This document shows positions 7,037-16,014 of a stretch of DNA of 57,500 nt, in pieces. Origin of the DNA: PALSA-1006 sp036171275 (GTDB lineage: Bacteria > Pseudomonadota > Gammaproteobacteria > Burkholderiales > Gallionellaceae). Location of the stretch: the NCBI GenBank assembly GCA_036171275.1, contig JAVHQT010000016.1, positions 1-57,500 on the forward strand, read 5' to 3'. Every line of letters begins with the position of its first letter. Positions within the stretch are counted from its first letter, which is position 1. Made by a program: the position numbers and the translations under genes. The notes beneath the pieces were generated by a model, which searched no databases, had not been told where the DNA came from, and saw only the letters and a list, made by a program, of their open reading frames with translations.

Positions 7037-9656
7037 ATGGCTGTCTCAAGTGCGCCAACTGCGACAGGAACCAACATCGACGTTGCTGGCATCGTCGGTA
7101 AGTTGATGACTGTTGAGCAAAAGCCACTGGCAGCCTTGAACGCCAAAGAAACGGGCTATCAAGCAAAAATTTCAGCATTCGGGCAAGTTAAAGCCGCGCT
7201 GTCAGCCTTTCAATCGGCGGCTCAGGGTTTGAGCAACACCAGTAAATTCCTGTCCAACACCGCCACTTCTTCCGATGCCGATGTCGTTTCAGCTTCAGTT
7301 ATGCCTTCGGCCGCCGTTGGCACGCACGCGATTGAAGTACGCAATCTGGCACAAAGTGAACGCTTAACCACCGCTGGCGTAATCAGCGACACCCTAGCAA
7401 TTGGCACGGGTACAGTGACCTTTGATTTAGGTTCGGTGACGAACGGCGCGTTTAATGAGTCTGCGGGACAATATCGGGCGACAACCCTGAACAATGCTGC
7501 GATTAGCAATGGCGTGATTCCGGCCAAACGCGGCGAACCCTTACCCGCCGAAGCGCTGAGCTTATCACCCGATAGCGAGGCAACCGGCACGATTCCTGAA
7601 GGCACACTGACGCTCAACGGCGTCGCAGTCGGTGAAATTAACCTAAATGGAATTGATAACGCCCAACAAATTGCCCAAGCATTGGATGCCGCCAACGTCG
7701 AAGCCGGTGGGCAAGCCGGTTTGTTTACGGCGGATGCTCAAGGCAATATCACCAAACGCGCCGAGAACGGCAAACCGGTGCAGATTGCCCGTGCGACGGT
7801 GGCCAATGATCCAGAATCAGCTTCCGCCGCGCTCGCCGATTTGGCTGAGAAAACCGGTTTATCGCCCAATCAATTAGGCACGCAAGCCATTCGGTACGCC
7901 AGCGTCACCGTCCCTAGCACCGCCGGACTGACCGCTGGCGATGCCCTTGCCGGTGGCGGTTTTCCGATTGGCGCAACCATTGCCCAAGTCATTGATAGCA
8001 CACATTTTATTGTCGGGGCAGCAGGAGACGAATCGAAAAATGTCACCTTGCAATCAAGCAGCACTTCCGGCAGCCAGACCGTCACCATTGATTCGAGCAA
8101 CAACACTTTGCAAGGCATTCGCGATGCCATCAATAACGCGAAAATCGGCGTCACCGCCAGTATCGTGAATGATGGTAGCGGCATTCCGTACCGTTTGGTG
8201 CTGACTTCCGAAGGAATCGGCGCGAACAATCGCATCAAGATCAATGTGAATGGCGATAGCAGCTTGGCTAATTTACTTAACCAAGACCCCGTCGGCGAAA
8301 AGAGTTTGACTGAAGTGACGCAAGCGAAAGATGCATTGGTGGTGATTGATGGCATTCCAATCAATAAATCCAGCAATACTTTAAACGATGTGATTCAAGG
8401 CATGACGCTCACTTTACACCAAGCCAGCACTGAACCCACCACGGTGACCGTTAGCCACGACACCGCAGCAGTGCAGACTTCGGTGGAAGCATTTGTTAAA
8501 TCTTATAACGATTTATCTAAAGTAATCAAGGACTTAACTGCATTCAACTTAGCCACTAAAAAAGGCGGTCCTTTGCAAGGCGATTCGGCGATGCGTTCTT
8601 TGGAATCGCAATTAAGTGAAGTGCTAGGGGCGCCACTGAATACGCCAACCGGCGCGCTCACTGCTTTATCGCAAATTGGCGTCACAAAGCAAACCGATGG
8701 CAGTTTGTCGATTGAAGCCGGCAAACTCAGCAATTCGATCAATACGCAATTTAATGACGTGGCGGGTTTGTTTGCGGCGATTGGCAAAAGCACGGATAAC
8801 TTGGTGAAATTTAAATCGAATCAAAGCCAAACCGTCCCAGGCACGTATGGCATCAATGTTTCTGCTTTGGCAACTCAAGGAGGCAGCTTTGGCAATCTCA
8901 ATTTGCTGCGAAATAGCACGACTATTCAAAGCGGTACGACTTTTGATGTCACGGTCGATGGCACGCGTGCTTCCGTCGCTTTATCTGCCGGCACGTATAA
9001 CCCATCACAATTGGCTTCGATGCTACAAAGTGCTATCAATGGCAATGAAACCTTAGCTTCCGCCGGCAAATCAGTATCAGCTGGAATTGATAATGAGGGG
9101 CATTTAAGTGTCTTTTCAAGTCAATATGGTTCAGGTTCTTCGGTTACGCTTAGCAGCGAGAGTGGCACGGCTGTATCGAGTTTGATGGGTTCAGAAACCC
9201 GGCGCGTTGGTACCGATATAGTCGGCAGCATTGATGGCGAAGTTTCAACCGGAAAAGGGCAAACTTTAACCTCACGCGCCGGCCCTTCCAACGGTTTAGA
9301 AGTGCAAATTACCGGTGGTGCATTAGGCGATCGGGGCACGGTCAATTACACTCAAGGTTATGCGTATAAATTAAATGAATTTGCCAATAAAGCATTGGGC
9401 AATACCGGCGTGTTAAGTGGGCGCATGGACGGCTTAACCTCATCGGTGCGTNNNNNNNNNNGCCATATCCGCCGCAGCGCGCTGCGCACGGCCAATCTCA
9501 TCGGTGCGTTGGCTGTCCAAAGAACGGGACTCACTGAATACGCGCCTTGCTTCAACTGAAGAACGCTATCGTCGCCAGTATTCAAAACTGGATACCATGC
9601 TCGGCAACATGAATAAAACCAGTACCTATCTTTCTCAACAACTCGCTAAAATGTAA
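7037..9656 (+). CDS. fliD: Flagellar filament cap protein, interrupted by an assembly gap
   Basis: The N-terminus (TNIDVAGIVGKLMTVEQKPL) and C-terminus (RYRRQYSKLDTMLGNMNK, YLSQQLAKM, stop at 9654-9656) are those of FliD, the cap under which flagellin folds at the filament tip. Ten Ns at 9452-9461 break the frame. CTCATCGGTGCGT occurs just before the gap (9439-9451) and again after it (9497-9509). Dropping 9452-9509 (58 nt) joins SSVR directly to WLSKERDSL and gives one frame of 854 codons. The break is therefore probably an assembly artefact, not a mutation. At 853 residues the protein is long for FliD; the extra length is mainly at about residues 150-350, which includes a flagellin-IN-like stretch. 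FliS and FliT genes follow. Confidence 0.93.
9452..9461. other. Run of ten Ns (scaffold gap) inside fliD
   Basis: Unknown bases joined two contigs. The 13-bp sequence on the left edge is repeated 45 nt downstream of the gap. This suggests the contig ends overlap and the stretch 9452-9509 is not present in the genome. Confidence 0.95.
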
Positions 9657-9668
9657 GCGGAGAACACT

Positions 9669-10127
9669 ATGAATATGAAAGCAGCCATCAAGGCTTATTC
9701 TAATGTTGCCATTGAATCCAAGGCGCATTCTTCTGATCCACACAAACTAATTTTGATGTTGTATCAAGGCGCATTGCTCTGCATCGCCTCGGGTAAAAAT
9801 CAAATGTTGCGCAAAGAAATTGCGGCTAAAGGAAAGTCGTTGAGTCAGGCCATTGCCATTATTAACGATGGTTTAAAAGCCAGTTTAGATATGTCGATTG
9901 GTGCGCCTTTGGTGCAAAATTTGGCGGATTTGTATGAGTACATGATTCAACGGCTGTTGCTCGCCAATTTGAAAAATGATCCAGCGATTTTGGATGAAGT
10001 CAGTGCCTTGTTGCTGGATTTGCGCGGTGCGTGGGAAAGCATTCAGCCTGCGCCCCAACCGACGCGGACGCCAGCCCCTCCGCCTGTTGCAAAAGTTAAA
10101 ATGCCCTTAGTTTATGGAAGGATGTAA
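9669..10127 (+). CDS. fliS: Flagellin export chaperone
   Basis: 152 residues, mostly helical. The signature opening (AAIKAYSNVAIES, DPHKLILMLYQGAL) and the conserved middle (KGKSLSQAIAIINDGLKASLDM) are those of FliS. FliS binds the C-terminal disordered part of flagellin in the cytosol and prevents premature polymerisation. The last 30 residues are a Pro-rich tail beyond the usual fold. It starts 12 nt after the repaired fliD stop and is followed by the FliT-like gene after 3 nt, the standard fliD-fliS-fliT order. Confidence 0.95.
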   Translation: MNMKAAIKAYSNVAIESKAHSSDPHKLILMLYQGALLCIASGKNQMLRKEIAAKGKSLSQAIAIINDGLKASLDMSIGAPLVQNLADLYEYMIQRLLLANLKNDPAILDEVSALLLDLRGAWESIQPAPQPTRTPAPPPVAKVKMPLVYGRM

Positions 10128-10130
10128 GGA

Positions 10131-10451
10131 ATGAATGCCGTTATCGAAAAATATCAATCGCTTGCTGCGCTGACCAGCAAAATGCGCGACGCCGCTGCAC
10201 GGGGTGAATGGGATGAACTGGCAGAATTGGAAGAACAATCGCGGGAAACGGTCGCAGAAATGAAACGCCTTGATTTAACCCCGATTGATGAAAATACGCG
10301 CTTGAGTAAAGTAGCATTAATCAAAAAGATTTTGGCCGATGACGCGGCTATTCGCAGTCAGACCGAGCCTTGGATGGCGCAATTGCAACGGATTATGAGC
10401 AATGCGCGTAGCGAAAACCGTCTGTTAAAAGCCTATTCTGCTAGCTTTTAA
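10131..10451 (+). CDS. fliT: FliT-like flagellar chaperone
   Basis: 106 residues, all-helical by composition, with the FliT pattern of an early helix (IEKYQSLAALTSKMRDAAARGEWDELAELE) and a later helix ending in LLKAY. FliT binds FliD in the cytosol and escorts it to the export gate; in enterics it also restrains FlhDC. Sequence similarity within this family is weak, so position right after fliS is part of the call. The ATG follows the fliS stop by 3 nt with TAAGGA overlapping that stop. Confidence 0.82.
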   Translation: MNAVIEKYQSLAALTSKMRDAAARGEWDELAELEEQSRETVAEMKRLDLTPIDENTRLSKVALIKKILADDAAIRSQTEPWMAQLQRIMSNARSENRLLKAYSASF

Positions 10452-10469
10452 TTTATTTAAAATAGTCTT

Positions 10470-10485
10470 TATAATCAATTAGTTA
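10470..10485 (+). promoter_or_regulatory. IHF-like repeat motif, exact copy, possibly overlapping a promoter
   Basis: TATAATCAATTAGTTA, 16-31 nt before the possible starts of the fliK-like gene, with TTTAAAATA upstream. TATAAT could serve as a -10 box here, but no convincing -35 was found. Confidence 0.55.
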
Positions 10486-10500
10486 CAGATTAGCTGATTG

Positions 10501-11520
10501 GTGCAGGCAAAGGATGCCATGCTTCCCACCGATGCCCTTCACACCTTAAATGCGCTTTCTTTAAATGAAAAACTGCTGCTGCCGACTGCGCCGGATAAAA
10601 ACACCAGCGGCAAAGCATCGTTTGAATTAGGGCAAAAAGTTCAGGGCGCAATTCAAGCAGAAGTCAGTCCCGGCGTGTTTAAAGTCCGCGTGTTAGAACA
10701 AATGTTGCAAATGCAATTACCCGCCAGTTTAAAAAGTGGCGATGTGATTGAATTGCAAGTGATGTCCTTACAGCCTCGACTGACTTTCAGCCTAGTTGCC
10801 TCACTCAATCCTTTATCCACGCCCGAAAAATTAAGCCAAACCTCGCGTTTACTGTCTTCCTTATCGCAATTGCCTTTACCGCAAAGTGCGGCGCGCACGA
10901 CGCAAAGTGAGCCACTGTGGTCAGTGGCGACGCTGCCGCCAAATGTGACGGAGTTAGCCGGCAAATTGCAACAATCACTCAGCCAAAGCGGCTTGTTTTA
11001 TGAAGCGCATCAAGCGCAGTGGCTTGCAGGAATGCGCACCACCGCACAATTACTGCAAGAACCGCAAAATGGTTTGACTGAACACGCGCCTTTCCCCGCC
11101 CAAAGCACGGCGCATCAAGCCACAAACCAAGTACTGGACAGCATTCCCACGGTGTTACAACCGCTGGTGCATCAGCAATTAAATGCCCTAGAAACGCGGC
11201 AGGTTTTTTGGCAAGGCGAGGTGTGGCCAGAACAGGCGATGCGCTGGGAAATTCATGAAGAAAGCCCGCGCCATCAACCAGCGGAGGGTGCAGAAAATAT
11301 TGGACAATGGGCGACACAAATTCATTTAGACCTGCCAAATTTAGGCGAGGTTTCTGCCACTTTACGCTTAACAAACAATGGGTTAACCGTTTCCTTGGCC
11401 GCCAACGGCGAAACCACCCGCGCCTTGTTCAGCGCGTCCAGTTCGCAACTGAATGCCACGCTGGCAGAGCGTGGTATTCAAGTCATCCATACCTCGGTAA
11501 ACGCAGATGGCGCTTCCTGA
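10501..11520 (+). CDS. fliK: FliK-like flagellar hook-length control protein
   Basis: About 340 residues. The C-terminal 90 residues carry the FliK_C-type pattern (IHLDLPNLGEVSATLRLTNN, GLTVSLAANGETTRALF, then L..L..RGIQVI). The N-terminal part is variable and Gln/Leu-rich. FliK is exported as a ruler and switches the export gate from hook to filament substrates by contacting FlhB. The overlapping next gene encodes an FlhB-C-like protein, which fits. The start is uncertain: GTG at 10501 or ATG at 10519, the latter with AAAGGA 4 nt upstream. It could be a FliK paralogue rather than the main ruler, because the hook genes are not in this window. Confidence 0.75.
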   Translation: MQAKDAMLPTDALHTLNALSLNEKLLLPTAPDKNTSGKASFELGQKVQGAIQAEVSPGVFKVRVLEQMLQMQLPASLKSGDVIELQVMSLQPRLTFSLVASLNPLSTPEKLSQTSRLLSSLSQLPLPQSAARTTQSEPLWSVATLPPNVTELAGKLQQSLSQSGLFYEAHQAQWLAGMRTTAQLLQEPQNGLTEHAPFPAQSTAHQATNQVLDSIPTVLQPLVHQQLNALETRQVFWQGEVWPEQAMRWEIHEESPRHQPAEGAENIGQWATQIHLDLPNLGEVSATLRLTNNGLTVSLAANGETTRALFSASSSQLNATLAERGIQVIHTSVNADGAS

Positions 11521-11812
11521 CAAACGGCAAATGGCGGTCGCCCTCGCCTATCAAAGCGGCGATGCTGCGCCTAAAGTGGTGGCACGTGGCCGTGGGATTA
11601 TTGCGCAAGCGATTATTGATCGGGCAAAAGAGCATGGAATTTTTGTCCATGAATCGCAAGAATTAGTCGGCTTGTTAATGAAAGTTGAGTTGGACGAGCA
11701 TATTCCGCCGGAACTTTATTTAGCGGTAGCCGAACTGCTGGCTTGGCTATATCGTTTAGAGCATCGACAAACCCCCGTTATTCCAAGTATTAACTCAGAT
11801 AATCCCAGTTAA
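11507..11812 (+). CDS. FlhB C-terminal-domain homologue (FhlB type)
   Basis: 101 residues that match only the cytoplasmic part of FlhB/EscU-type export proteins: MAVALAYQSGDAAPKVVARGRG, IIDRAKEHGIFVHES, then LVGLLMKVELDEHIPPELYLAVAELL. The membrane half and the NPTH autocleavage site are absent. Such free-standing proteins can replace the cleaved C-terminal part of FlhB in some species. It overlaps the end of the fliK-like gene by 14 nt, so the two are probably translationally coupled. That pairing fits a role in export-specificity switching. Confidence 0.85.
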   Translation: MALPDKRQMAVALAYQSGDAAPKVVARGRGIIAQAIIDRAKEHGIFVHESQELVGLLMKVELDEHIPPELYLAVAELLAWLYRLEHRQTPVIPSINSDNPS

Positions 11813-11865
11813 AATAGTCGTAAAGGTCAAAATCATTCACTTTTATTGGGGATTGCGGGTGCGTT

Positions 11866-12630
11866 ATGGTTAAAGAAAAAGATGTTCCACTCAAAATTGA
11901 AATCTTTTCGGATGGAGAAGACGAAGATTTTTTAATTTTTTCCAAGCCAGAAATTCAGTCTATTTTACAAACCATATGCCAGCGCAAAACTCGCATTGCC
12001 TTGTATTACGATGAAAATAATCGCTTCTGCTTAAGCCTGATTGTCGGCGTCAGCGCAGAGGGTTTATGGGTTGACCCTTCGCCAAACGCCTCAGATAATC
12101 AACGGATTATTGACAGTAAAAAGAGTGTGCTGGTATCCACCCACAATCAGGCAAAGGTACAATTTGTGGCGAGTGATGTGCGCGAAGATCCCTATGGTCA
12201 CCACGAAGCCTTATTTATTCCCATGCCAAAAAGAATCGTGCGCTTGCAACGGCGCGATTATTTTCGGCTTAGCACCTTTCCCAAACACATGCTGAAATGC
12301 GTGGTCAGCCCCATTCAGAATAAACACAATCCCGCCTATCCCATGACTGTGATGGACATTAGCGTCGGCGGCGTATCGCTCATTTGCCAAGAAAGTAATA
12401 TGGCATTATTGCCTGGACATACTTACCCCAATTGCCGGATTGAATTGCCCAATGTCGGTGTGTTAAATGCCACCATTCAAGTTAAAAATGCCTTTGAAGT
12501 CACCTCAATTAAAGGCGACGTGCAGCGCCGTGTCGGCTGCGTGTTTGTCAATCTGGATGGTAAAACCACCATGATGTTGCAACGCTATGTGGCTGAAATG
12601 CAAAGAGAAGCCAGCGCCGCCGCAAAATAA
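11866..12630 (+). CDS. YcgR-like flagellar brake protein with PilZ domain
   Basis: 254 residues. An N-terminal YcgR-type domain covers about residues 15-115. The PilZ domain starts at the c-di-GMP-binding motif (RLQRRDYFRL) and contains the second motif DISVGG. Both arginines and the D/S/G residues needed for ligand binding are present. YcgR proteins bind cyclic-di-GMP and slow the flagellar motor. The gene ends the flagellar cluster and is preceded by its own 53-nt gap with GGGGATTGCGGG before the ATG. With four GGDEF genes in the window, a c-di-GMP-to-motility link is likely. Confidence 0.9.
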   Translation: MVKEKDVPLKIEIFSDGEDEDFLIFSKPEIQSILQTICQRKTRIALYYDENNRFCLSLIVGVSAEGLWVDPSPNASDNQRIIDSKKSVLVSTHNQAKVQFVASDVREDPYGHHEALFIPMPKRIVRLQRRDYFRLSTFPKHMLKCVVSPIQNKHNPAYPMTVMDISVGGVSLICQESNMALLPGHTYPNCRIELPNVGVLNATIQVKNAFEVTSIKGDVQRRVGCVFVNLDGKTTMMLQRYVAEMQREASAAAK

Positions 12631-12846
12631 TGAAAGCGGATGTACGCCGTAACACTTTTTATGCTGGCACAAAATTTAATATAACTACCTGATTATCAAT
12701 ACTTTTTTAACAAAACCTTAAACTAGCCGAACCGCACAAAAATAAATCCATCTTGCTGGATGAAAATTCTTTAACTTTCATCGTTATACTTCGCGCCTAT
12801 TTTTGTGGCGTTTAAATTCAAAACTTTACCTAACTGACTGTTTATT

Positions 12847-13746
12847 ATGGATACTTTGCACGACGACGAAGCTGAACAACACTATCTAGGACAATTTATT
12901 CCCCTGCACTACCATCACAATATGTTGATGGACAAAAACCGCATGGGAAACTTTAAAGCGGCAATTGATTTCGCGGTCTTTACCGGCGCAAAGGTGTTAG
13001 AACTAGGCGGTGGCACCGGCGTGCTGTCATTTTTTGCCGCGCAAAAAGCCAGCAAAGTGTGGTGCGTCGAATTTAATCCGGTGTTGGTGGCAGAATCGCG
13101 CCGTTTATTAGCCATGAACAAAAACGGCGATCGCGTCGAAGTGATTCACGCCGATGCCTTTGAATATTTGCCGCCCGAACCGGTGGATATTGTGATTTGC
13201 GAAATGATTCACGTTGCCATGTTGCGCGAAAAACAAGTACAAGTGATTGAAGCGTTTAAGCGCCGTTATCAAGCAAAGTTTGGCGATAAATTGCCGCTTT
13301 TTATTCCCACGGCGGTGATTATGGCGGTGCAACCATTGCAGCAAGGCTATGATTTTTCAGGCTATCAAGCGCCCATTATTCAATTTCAACGCGCGCAAGC
13401 GGAACACCCTGACACCGTGGAATTAGCGCCGCCGCAGCCGTATAGCATTCTGGATTTATCGCAACCGACCTCGCGTGAAATCGTCTGGCAAGGTGACTTT
13501 ATTTTATCGCAAGATGGCAAGGTGAACGCCTTGCGTTTCTTTACCAAAAACATACTGGCGATTAACGACCAAACCGCCTCCACCATTGACTGGGTGATTG
13601 ATTATTTAGCGTTGCCACTGGCAAAACCGCTTAACGCAATCGCCGGCGACACCTTACGTATTCGCTTTAATTACCTCACCGGCGGCTCGATTCGTTCACT
13701 CGAAAAAAGTATGCACGCCGAGCTGCTACCCGCGCCCGCCTGCTAA
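12847..13746 (+). CDS. SAM-dependent methyltransferase resembling protein arginine methyltransferases
   Basis: 299 residues. The Rossmann methyltransferase core begins with MLMDKNRMGNFKAAI, like the opening helices of PRMTs. It continues with the SAM loop VLELGGGTG, the acidic residue of VWCVEFN, and then CEMIHVAMLREK. In the last, two glutamates are separated by eight residues, the spacing of the PRMT double-E loop. The C-terminal half looks like a beta-barrel region with a T-x-x-W motif (STIDWVIDYL) where PRMTs have THW. These are visible similarities; substrate and chemistry are inferred. The glycosyltransferase gene follows after only 2 nt, so the two are probably one unit. A nearby target such as flagellin is plausible. 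Alternatively it is a general class I methyltransferase. Confidence 0.75.
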   Translation: MDTLHDDEAEQHYLGQFIPLHYHHNMLMDKNRMGNFKAAIDFAVFTGAKVLELGGGTGVLSFFAAQKASKVWCVEFNPVLVAESRRLLAMNKNGDRVEVIHADAFEYLPPEPVDIVICEMIHVAMLREKQVQVIEAFKRRYQAKFGDKLPLFIPTAVIMAVQPLQQGYDFSGYQAPIIQFQRAQAEHPDTVELAPPQPYSILDLSQPTSREIVWQGDFILSQDGKVNALRFFTKNILAINDQTASTIDWVIDYLALPLAKPLNAIAGDTLRIRFNYLTGGSIRSLEKSMHAELLPAPAC

Positions 13747-13748
13747 AA

Positions 13749-15953
13749 ATGACCAGTGCCGAAGGGTTGATTCAACAAGGTTTGGCGCACCATCAAGCGG
13801 GACGCTTTGCCTTAGCGAATGACTTCTACCAACACGCGTTGCAGTTAACGCCAAACCATCCCGATGCCCTACATTTATTGGGCATGTTGGCGCAAAACTT
13901 GGGCGACTTAAACGTGGGCATTCAGTTAATTCGCCAAGCCATTCAGCTGCGCCCTCAGCAAGCACTGTATCACTGCAACTTGGGTACGTTACTTCAGGTC
14001 GCCGGGAATCTGGATCAAGCCATCGACTGTTTTCAACACGCTATTACGCTGGAGGGCAACGCTTTCGCCTTCCACTTTAATTTAGCTCACGCGCTACAAC
14101 AACAAGGCAAACTACTGGAAGCACAACACGGCTACGAACAGGCTATTTTGCTAAATCCTCAATATATTCAAGCACTTAGCAATTTAGCACACGTACTTGC
14201 CGCGCAGAAAAATTGGGCAGCGGCGGAAGAAAATTATCGACGCGCCTTAAAATTAGCCCCCAATTGGGCAGAACTGCATTTCAATTTAGCCACTGCACTG
14301 AATTCGCAAAACCGCTTGGATGAAGCGATTGCCAGTTACCAACAGGCGATTGTGCTGTTTGCCGATTACACTCACGCGCATTGCAATTTAGGCGCAGCTT
14401 TGCTTATGAAAGGCGAATTAGACGCGGCCGCCACACACTTACAACGCGCAATCGCGCTTAATCCGCAGTTAGCCGAGGCACACTTCAACTTGGGGAACGT
14501 CAGGCAAGCACAAAATCAATTGGTCGCCGCCACCGATTGTTATCGGCAAGCCGTGCTTTTAAACCCCAATTTTGCTGAAGCCTATTGCAATTTAGGTAAC
14601 GCCTTACGCGCGCAAGGTCAGTTAGATCAGGCGATTGCCAGCTATGAAACAGCGCTTAAACACCAGCCAAATTACGTCAATGCCTATAGTAACCTGTTGT
14701 TTTTACACAGTTATCATGCCACCTTACCGCCAGAACACCATTTAGCGTTAGCGCGCGGCTGGGAACACGCTTGTGTGCCGCCCGCCGCGCGCGCAGCCGC
14801 ACGACAAAAAGTGTTTCAGCGTCAACCTTTGCGCGGACGACGACTGAAAGTCGGCTATGTCTCCGGCGACTTTCGTCAACACGCAGTGAGTTATTTTTTA
14901 GAACAAGTGTGGGCGCAGCACAATCGCAGCCGGGTCGAACTGTTTGCCTACAGCAACAATACCTTGCGCGATGCCGTCACCGCACGCTTAAACGGTTTGG
15001 TGGAACATTGGCAGCCGATTGTCGGTTGGACGGATGATGCGGTGTTAGACCGTATGGCAGCGGATGAATTGGATGTGTTAATCGACTTATCTGGGCATTC
15101 TGCCCATCATCGTTTAACTGTTTTTGCGCGCCGTGCCGCGCCGGTGCAAGCCACTTATTTAGGCTATTTTGCCAGTACTGGACTGAGTGAAATGGATTAT
15201 TGGCTGGGTGATGCCCTGCTCACGCCGCCGGAAATGGATGCGCAATTTAGCGAACATGTTTGGCGTTTACCACGCACTTGGTTGGCGTATCGTCCGCTGC
15301 TGGAAGCCCCGCCGGTGCGCTGGCAACCCGTTAGCGACGGTACGCTTTGGCTGGGCTGTTTTAACCATTTAGGCAAGCTGACACCGCCCACTTTGCAGCT
15401 ATGGGCACGGGTATTAAAAGCCTTGCCTAATGCAAAATTACTATTAAAAAACAAAGACTTAGAAAATGAAGATAATCGACAACGCCTGGTACACACCTTC
15501 ACCGAACTGGGCATCGACCGATCCCGTATTGCGCTGCAAGCTGCCAGCGATTGGGGCACTTATATGGACGAACACAACCGACTTGACCTAGCGCTAGATC
15601 CGATTGGTGGACATGGCGGCGGCACTTCAACGTGCGATGCGCTGTGGATGGGCGTGCCGGTTATTCACCTGTTGGGCGACCATGTGGGTTCGCGCTTCGC
15701 TGCTTCCATGTTAAATGCGCTGGGACACACAGACTGGATTGCGCAGAACGAATCCGCCTATATTGATAAAATAGTCGCCTTAGCAAGCGACCTTGAACAA
15801 CGGCAGCGACTGCGCATCAAGCAACGCGAACGCATGGCCAATAGCCCCTTGTGCGATGCCAAAGGTTTGGCAACTGCGCTGGAGGATGCTTATTTTGCAA
15901 TGGCGGCCGGTGCCAAAACCGCTGTCTTGATCAACACCAGTCGTTCACCTTGA
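13749..15953 (+). CDS. TPR-containing O-GlcNAc-transferase-like glycosyltransferase (SPINDLY/OGT type, GT41)
   Basis: 734 residues. Residues 1-325 hold about nine tetratricopeptide repeats (for example AEAHFNLGNVRQAQNQLVAA). The catalytic part (about 355-720) has the GT41 landmarks: LKVGYVSGDFRQHAVSYF, DVLIDLSGHSAHHRL, QATYLGYFASTG, then LDLALDPIGGHGGGTSTCDAL, WMGVPVI and GSRFAASML. No signal or membrane segment is present. Relatives transfer sugars to Ser/Thr of proteins recognised by the TPR groove. Next to a flagellin cluster the natural guess is flagellin glycosylation, but the donor sugar and acceptor are not readable from sequence. It starts 2 nt after the methyltransferase stop. Confidence 0.9.
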   Translation: MTSAEGLIQQGLAHHQAGRFALANDFYQHALQLTPNHPDALHLLGMLAQNLGDLNVGIQLIRQAIQLRPQQALYHCNLGTLLQVAGNLDQAIDCFQHAITLEGNAFAFHFNLAHALQQQGKLLEAQHGYEQAILLNPQYIQALSNLAHVLAAQKNWAAAEENYRRALKLAPNWAELHFNLATALNSQNRLDEAIASYQQAIVLFADYTHAHCNLGAALLMKGELDAAATHLQRAIALNPQLAEAHFNLGNVRQAQNQLVAATDCYRQAVLLNPNFAEAYCNLGNALRAQGQLDQAIASYETALKHQPNYVNAYSNLLFLHSYHATLPPEHHLALARGWEHACVPPAARAAARQKVFQRQPLRGRRLKVGYVSGDFRQHAVSYFLEQVWAQHNRSRVELFAYSNNTLRDAVTARLNGLVEHWQPIVGWTDDAVLDRMAADELDVLIDLSGHSAHHRLTVFARRAAPVQATYLGYFASTGLSEMDYWLGDALLTPPEMDAQFSEHVWRLPRTWLAYRPLLEAPPVRWQPVSDGTLWLGCFNHLGKLTPPTLQLWARVLKALPNAKLLLKNKDLENEDNRQRLVHTFTELGIDRSRIALQAASDWGTYMDEHNRLDLALDPIGGHGGGTSTCDALWMGVPVIHLLGDHVGSRFAASMLNALGHTDWIAQNESAYIDKIVALASDLEQRQRLRIKQRERMANSPLCDAKGLATALEDAYFAMAAGAKTAVLINTSRSP

Positions 15954-16014
15954 ACCGTTTAACGTGTTTTTAAGTTCCCGCAACGAAAGAATGTAACTGC
16001 CTCGGAGATGAACA

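Noticed and set aside
7037..9559. fliD as a pseudogene with a frameshift
   Set aside because: The break coincides with the N run and a duplicated 13-mer; joining the duplicate restores the full frame.
12682..12697. TAACTACCTGATTATC as another copy of the IHF-like motif
   Set aside because: It breaks the ATCAA core and differs at three fixed positions.
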